Shown one piece after another: positions 20,635 to 24,646 of a DNA stretch of 24,646 nucleotides. The translations under genes and the position numbers were made by a program. Positions within the stretch are counted from its first letter, which is position 1. Each line of letters begins with the position of its first letter. Location: assembly GCA_937911935.1 (NCBI GenBank), contig CALDQH010000063.1:1-24646 (forward strand), in the 5' to 3' direction. The notes under the pieces are model-generated. The model ran no database searches and was not told the DNA's origin. It saw only the letters and a list, made by a program, of their open reading frames with translations. This DNA comes from an uncultured Bacteroidales bacterium. GTDB lineage: Bacteria > Bacteroidota > Bacteroidia > Bacteroidales > Paludibacteraceae.

Positions 20635-23064
20635 ATGAAAGTATTGAAATTCGGCGGAACATCCGTAGGTTCCGTAGAAAACATTCAAAGAGTGAAGGAA
20701 ATTGTTGCAGCTGTTTCAGAGCCTGCAGTAGTAGTTGTATCTGCCGTGGGAGGCATAACCGACAAACTTATCGCCACCACCCAGCAAGCAGTAAACGGAA
20801 CTACCACCTACACTACCCAACTCGATACCATTGCACAAATTCACCATAACATCATTGCAGGTGTTGTTCCTGCAGCCATGCAAGCAGAAGTTACCGAAAA
20901 AGTAGATACACTTTTAGCCGAAATCAGCACCATCCTTACCAGCATCGAAGGCATCGAAAACCTATCGAGCAAAGACATGGATTTGGTGGTTAGTTATGGA
21001 GAACGCATGTCGTCCATCATCATGGCGGCCGTTTTGAACGCCCAATGGTGGAACAGCTTGGATTTAATTAAAACACAACAAGGTGCTCATAAAAACGTAT
21101 TAGATCAAGCTACTACCTATGCTTTGCTTCAAAACAAAAAAGACAACCTTGCACCAGTAACGGTAATGGGAGGTTTTATTTCGACCGATAGTCAAAGTGG
21201 CGAAGTTAGCAATTTGGGACGTGGCGGTTCTGACTATACTGCTGCCATTGTTGCTGCTGCTTTGGGTGCATCTGTTTTGGAAATTTGGACCGATGTGGAC
21301 GGTTTCCTAACCGCCGACCCTCGTTTGGTTAAAAATGCCTATACTATCGACGAGCTATCGTATATCGAAGCTGTTGAATTATCTAACTTTGGAGCAAAAG
21401 TGATTTATCCTCCAACCATTTATCCTGTGTACGAAAAAAACATTCCTATCATGATAAAAAATACTTGTAACCCAACATTCAAAGGAACAAAAATATCGCA
21501 TTTGCATGGTGCAGAAGGCAAAGCTATCAAAGGAATCTCATCGATTAACGATACTTGTTTGATTACCTTGCAAGGCATGGGAATGGTGGGCGTATCGGGC
21601 ATTAGCTCGCGTACCTTTAAAGCATTAGCAGACGAAGGCATCAGCGTATTCTTAATTTCGCAAGCCTCGTCCGAAAACTCAACTACTTTTGCCATTAAGA
21701 ACACCGAAGCAGATGCTGCCATTAAAGCATTGAACGTTGCTTTCAAAAACGAATTGGAACGTGGCGACATCGCATCCATCACCCCTATGAAAGATTTAGC
21801 AACCGTAGCTATTGTAGGCGAAAACATGCGTGCTCATACGGGTTTGGCTGGTAAATTGTTCGACACCTTGGGTCGTAGCGGTATCAACATCATCGCCTGC
21901 GCACAAGGAGCAAGCGAAACCAACATTTCGTTTGTTATCAAAAAAGAAAGCTTAACCAAAGCATTGAACGTATTGCACGATTCATTCTTCTTGGCTGATT
22001 ATCAAGCTTTGAACATCTTCTTGGTGGGTACGGGTACTGTTGGCGGAAGTTTGTTAGAACAAATTGCCCACCAACAAGATAAAATCATGAAACAAAACAG
22101 CGTTAAATTAAACGTTGTGGGTATTACGGATATCAATGGTTCTGTCTTTGACGAAGAAGGCATCGACCTAACCAACTACCAAGCCATCATCAAAGAAAAA
22201 GGTCAACCCACCACACCCGAAGAAATTAAAAACAAGATTATCGAAATGAACTTGTTTAATTCGGTGTTTGTGGATTGTACCGCAAGTGCTGCCATTGCCG
22301 CTTTGTATGCCGATTTATTAAAACACAACGTATCGGTAGTAGCAGCTAATAAGATTGCAGCATCGGGTCCTTATCCTTTGTACGAAGAGCTTAAAAATAC
22401 AGCACGCAAAAAAGGCATCAAATACCTATTTGAAACCAACGTAGGTGCAGGCTTGCCCATTATCAACACCATGAATAGCTTGATAAACAGTGGCGACCGC
22501 ATTTTAAAAATAGAAGCTGTACTTTCGGGTACCCTAAACTATATTTTCAACACCATCAGTGCCGAAATTCCTTTCTCTAAAACCATTGAGATGGCAAAAG
22601 AAGCACGTTTTGCAGAGCCCGATCCTCGTATCGACTTAAGCGGAACCGATGTTATTCGCAAATTGGTTATTTTGGCACGCGAGGCTGGCTACAAAGTAGA
22701 ACAAGCCGATGTCAAGAAAAACCTATTTGTACCCAACAAATATTTTGAAGGTTCGTTGGAAGATTTCTGGAAAACCATTTCGGAATTGGACGACGAATTT
22801 GAAGCAAAACGCCAACAATTGGCAGCCGAAAACAAGAAATACCGTTTTGTCGCTACCATGAAAGAAGGTGTTTGTGAGGTAGGTTTGCAAGCTGTTGACA
22901 GCACACATCCTTTCTACGATTTGGAAGGTAGCAACAACATCGTTACCATCCAGACCGAACGTTATTTTAACGACCCTATGATTATCAAAGGATACGGTGC
23001 TGGAGCAAGTGTAACCGCTGCTGGTGTATTTGGTGACATCATGAGCATTGCCAACATCCGTTAA
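20635..23064 (+). CDS. thrA: Bifunctional aspartate kinase / homoserine dehydrogenase I
   Basis: 809 aa, full-length ThrA fusion. It phosphorylates aspartate and later reduces aspartate semialdehyde to homoserine, the first and third steps toward threonine and methionine. Kinase: 'KFGGTSVG' (5-12), 'SYGERMSS' (120-127), 'GRGGSDYTAA' (195-204). Two ACT domains (about 310-375 and 390-455; 'GMGMVGVSGISSR', 'IVGENMRAHTGLAG') should bind threonine for feedback inhibition. Dehydrogenase: NAD(P) loop 'VGTGTVGGS' (464-472), 'ANKIAASGP', 'ETNVGAGLPI' (600-609) and 'DLSGTDVIRKL' (667-677). The 1-nt gap to the next gene indicates an operon with cell-envelope genes, not with thrB/thrC. Confidence 0.97.
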   Translation: MKVLKFGGTSVGSVENIQRVKEIVAAVSEPAVVVVSAVGGITDKLIATTQQAVNGTTTYTTQLDTIAQIHHNIIAGVVPAAMQAEVTEKVDTLLAEISTILTSIEGIENLSSKDMDLVVSYGERMSSIIMAAVLNAQWWNSLDLIKTQQGAHKNVLDQATTYALLQNKKDNLAPVTVMGGFISTDSQSGEVSNLGRGGSDYTAAIVAAALGASVLEIWTDVDGFLTADPRLVKNAYTIDELSYIEAVELSNFGAKVIYPPTIYPVYEKNIPIMIKNTCNPTFKGTKISHLHGAEGKAIKGISSINDTCLITLQGMGMVGVSGISSRTFKALADEGISVFLISQASSENSTTFAIKNTEADAAIKALNVAFKNELERGDIASITPMKDLATVAIVGENMRAHTGLAGKLFDTLGRSGINIIACAQGASETNISFVIKKESLTKALNVLHDSFFLADYQALNIFLVGTGTVGGSLLEQIAHQQDKIMKQNSVKLNVVGITDINGSVFDEEGIDLTNYQAIIKEKGQPTTPEEIKNKIIEMNLFNSVFVDCTASAAIAALYADLLKHNVSVVAANKIAASGPYPLYEELKNTARKKGIKYLFETNVGAGLPIINTMNSLINSGDRILKIEAVLSGTLNYIFNTISAEIPFSKTIEMAKEARFAEPDPRIDLSGTDVIRKLVILAREAGYKVEQADVKKNLFVPNKYFEGSLEDFWKTISELDDEFEAKRQQLAAENKKYRFVATMKEGVCEVGLQAVDSTHPFYDLEGSNNIVTIQTERYFNDPMIIKGYGAGASVTAAGVFGDIMSIANIR

Positions 23065-23065
23065 T

Positions 23066-23581
23066 ATGCGAATTTATCTTGTCCTACTGCTTATTTGCTT
23101 GTGCATGGCTTGCCGAGAAAAGAATCCACAGATTCCTGCCAACAAGCCTGCCAGCGAACATAGTTCGCAAAACGAACTATTAGCCTACAACAAGGCTTGT
23201 TTGCAAGCAGAAATGGATGAGATAAATGCATTTTTGCAGACAAACAATCAATTTGTCGCTTGCGACGATGGTTGGTGGATTCGATACCTTAGCAAAGAAA
23301 GTGGAGAGAACATCAAACCCATGCAACAAGTAACGTTACGTTATTCGGTAGCGCGTTTAGATGGAACAGTTTGTTACTCCTCTGATACAGATGGAGATAA
23401 AACTCTTGTTGTAGGCAAAAGACAATGGTTACAAGGCATGGACCTACTACTCCCCACCCTTACCGTAGGCAGCGAGGTAGAAGTGATACTTCCATCGCGT
23501 ATGGCATACGGATTACGTGGAAAGGATAATTGCATCGGATCGTATTGTCCCTTGCTGTGTCACATCAAAATTCTTCAATAA
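23066..23581 (+). CDS. FKBP-type peptidyl-prolyl isomerase-like lipoprotein
   Basis: 171 aa from MRIYLVLLLICLCMAC, one base after the thrA stop; the in-frame ATG at 23048 inside thrA is rejected because it would displace the lipoprotein signal. The acylated residue is Cys16. After a short linker and helix (about 36-60), residues about 80-171 follow the FKBP pattern: 'VTLRYSVARLDGTVCYSS', 'QWLQGMDLLLPTLTVGSEVEVILPSRMAYGLRG', 'HIKIL'. Several aromatic active-site residues of canonical FKBPs are not obvious, so catalysis is uncertain; gliding-motility GldI-type lipoproteins are related. The domain has an unusual number of cysteines. Periplasmic or outer-membrane location is predicted. Confidence 0.82.
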   Translation: MRIYLVLLLICLCMACREKNPQIPANKPASEHSSQNELLAYNKACLQAEMDEINAFLQTNNQFVACDDGWWIRYLSKESGENIKPMQQVTLRYSVARLDGTVCYSSDTDGDKTLVVGKRQWLQGMDLLLPTLTVGSEVEVILPSRMAYGLRGKDNCIGSYCPLLCHIKILQ

Positions 23582-23588
23582 TGCAACT

Positions 23589-24140
23589 ATGACAAAGATT
23601 CAAACCATATTTATTGCTCTTGCTATCCTTACACTTGCTTTTGTATCGTGTAAGAACGATTCTTATGCCGAAAAACGGAAAGCAGAACAACGTAAATGGC
23701 AGGTATACAAAGAAGCCAAGAATTTAGAAATATCCTCCGACTCGGCTTATTGTTTTGGTCACACCTGTCCTTGGCCCGAAAATTTGTATTTCCAAACGTA
23801 TCGTGGAGCATACATTCGTTTAATTGAGGATGACACTACCAAGCGACAAGCTAAAGAAGGTCAAGAAGTTGTTCTACGTTTTTGTTCGTACGATTTAGAT
23901 GATAACCTTCAAATAGACAACCACGACCACAACATCTACCGAGATGGGTTTAATTTTGTCTATACACCAGGCACCGAAGATCCATCGGTGGGCATTGCCT
24001 TTACAGATGCAGTTGCGTGCATCCACCACGGAAGCAAATTCGAACTCATCATCGACTCCAAATTAGGCATTAGCGAACAAATGGAAGCCGTAGTAACCCT
24101 ACGCATTGATGTTGACGAAACAACGATTAGAAATCAATAA
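23589..24140 (+). CDS. DUF4827-like lipoprotein
   Basis: 183 aa from MTKIQTIFIALAILT; the start 7 nt after the previous stop preserves the lipoprotein signal with acylated Cys21 in 'FVSCKND'. The longer in-frame start at 23517 would overlap the previous gene and bury the signal. The mature part has a helical stretch ('AEKRKAEQRKWQVYKEA'), two cysteines in 'YCFGHTCPWPENLYF', and a beta-rich domain with 'EGQEVVLRFCSYDLDD' that looks like a diverged FKBP-like fold. The family and its position before glmM match what I recall of DUF4827 in Bacteroidales. Function unknown; it may work with the FKBP-like lipoprotein encoded upstream. Confidence 0.7.
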   Translation: MTKIQTIFIALAILTLAFVSCKNDSYAEKRKAEQRKWQVYKEAKNLEISSDSAYCFGHTCPWPENLYFQTYRGAYIRLIEDDTTKRQAKEGQEVVLRFCSYDLDDNLQIDNHDHNIYRDGFNFVYTPGTEDPSVGIAFTDAVACIHHGSKFELIIDSKLGISEQMEAVVTLRIDVDETTIRNQ

Positions 24141-24147
24141 TTATACT

Positions 24148-24646
24148 ATGACACTGATAAAATCAATTTCGGGCATTCGCGGTACCATTGGCGGTAGCGT
24201 AAGCGAAGGTTTAAGCCCTGTAGATGTTGTAAAATTTACAGCAGCCTATGCTACCCAAATTCGTAAAACAACCACCATCAACACCAACAAAATTGTAGTT
24301 GGCAGGGATGCACGTATGTCGGGTGCCATGGTAGAAAAATTAGTAGTAGGTACGCTGATGGGCATGGGATTCGATGTTGTAAACATTGGACTTGCCTCTA
24401 CCCCAACCACCGAATTGGCAGTGACTGGCTTGAAGGCAGCAGGTGGTATCATTCTCACCGCCAGCCACAACCCAAAACAATGGAACGCCCTCAAACTCCT
24501 CAACGAGAAAGGTGAGTTCCTCAATGATGTAGAAGGCAAAGAAGTGTTGGCTATCGCTGAAGCTGAAGACTTCAACTTTGCTGAAGTAGACGACTTGGGC
24601 AAAATCACCCGTCGTGACTACCTCGAGGATCACGTTCGCGATGTGA
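24148..24646 (+). CDS. glmM: Phosphoglucosamine mutase (N-terminal part, cut by window edge)
   Basis: The frame from ATG 24148 stays open to the window end (166 codons). 'SISGIRGTIGG' (6-16) is the N-terminal signature of alpha-D-phosphohexomutases, 'VGRDARMSG' (51-59) is conserved, and 'TASHNPKQWNALK' (104-116) contains the phosphoserine, Ser106, that is phosphorylated during catalysis. Mutases with N-x-x-K here act on glucosamine-phosphate or mannose/glucose-phosphate; Bacteroidales proteins of this type are called GlmM, making glucosamine-1-phosphate for peptidoglycan and lipid A, but PMM/PGM specificity cannot be excluded without the C-terminal sugar-binding loop. It starts 7 nt after the DUF4827-like gene, the fourth gene of the thrA operon. 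Confidence 0.85.
   Translation, partial: MTLIKSISGIRGTIGGSVSEGLSPVDVVKFTAAYATQIRKTTTINTNKIVVGRDARMSGAMVEKLVVGTLMGMGFDVVNIGLASTPTTELAVTGLKAAGGIILTASHNPKQWNALKLLNEKGEFLNDVEGKEVLAIAEAEDFNFAEVDDLGKITRRDYLEDHVRDV

Noticed and set aside
1..24646. CRISPR array, prophage, insertion sequence or defence island
   Set aside because: No regularly spaced direct repeats with unique spacers, no transposase, integrase, capsid or nuclease-helicase genes; the only mobile-type module is higBA.

Overview
The window is a piece of a chromosome from an AT-rich Bacteroidota bacterium, most probably order Bacteroidales. The evidence is lineage-typical families (DUF4491, DUF4827, DUF349 repeats, a 'xanthan-lyase-like' amidase, TlpA-like and FKBP-like lipoproteins), -7 promoter boxes of the Bacteroidota form TAnnTTTG, and almost no Shine-Dalgarno sequences. 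Nothing looks like a prophage, integrative element or CRISPR locus. The gene content is mostly housekeeping plus one toxin-antitoxin pair.

Layout. 1-2987 (-): a glycosyltransferase-like gene cut by the window edge, behind a large secreted amidase. 3172-4629 (+): a thioredoxin-fold lipoprotein, convergent with mnmA (4666-5718, -). mnmA is divergent from a Nudix/BadF-type kinase operon (5797-7145, +). 7146-7617: a terminator, a 145-bp nested inverted-repeat structure abutting tRNA-Ser(CGA) (-), and the promoters of the tRNA and of a DUF4491 gene (7618-7902). 8151-9395: DUF1015. 9517-13079: pyrB-pyrI-flavin reductase-LolA-like-trxB. 13466-15919: SulP transporter and mnmD. 16101-16707: higBA. On the minus strand 20397-16790: DUF349-rlu-queC-queF. 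20635-24646: thrA-FKBP lipoprotein-DUF4827 lipoprotein-glmM (cut by the edge).

How the genes fit together. pyrB and pyrI form aspartate carbamoyltransferase. mnmA and mnmD act on U34 of the same tRNAs (2-thiolation and the final methylation of mnm5s2U). queC makes preQ0 and queF reduces it to preQ1 for queuosine at position 34. With the rRNA pseudouridine synthase this gives five RNA-modification genes in about 15 kb, though in separate transcription units. thrA sends aspartate toward threonine and methionine and is followed almost without gaps by two lipoproteins and the peptidoglycan-precursor enzyme GlmM.

The most unusual signals are non-coding. (1) Short tracts with an 8-bp period (family roughly A-N-T-C-G-K-T-K) occur in several intergenic regions, one just upstream of queF, and one lies inside the amidase reading frame. 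(2) A modular dispersed repeat (9409-9478 and 13168-13373) has a hairpin whose stem differs in sequence but still pairs. (3) A 145-bp structure with perfect 22-bp terminal inverted repeats ends exactly on the last base of tRNA-Ser. (4) A perfect palindrome lies between the -33 and -7 elements of higBA. (5) Three genes have the -7 box exactly 4 nt before the ATG, suggesting leaderless mRNAs. I do not see a convincing new multi-gene defence or metabolic system.
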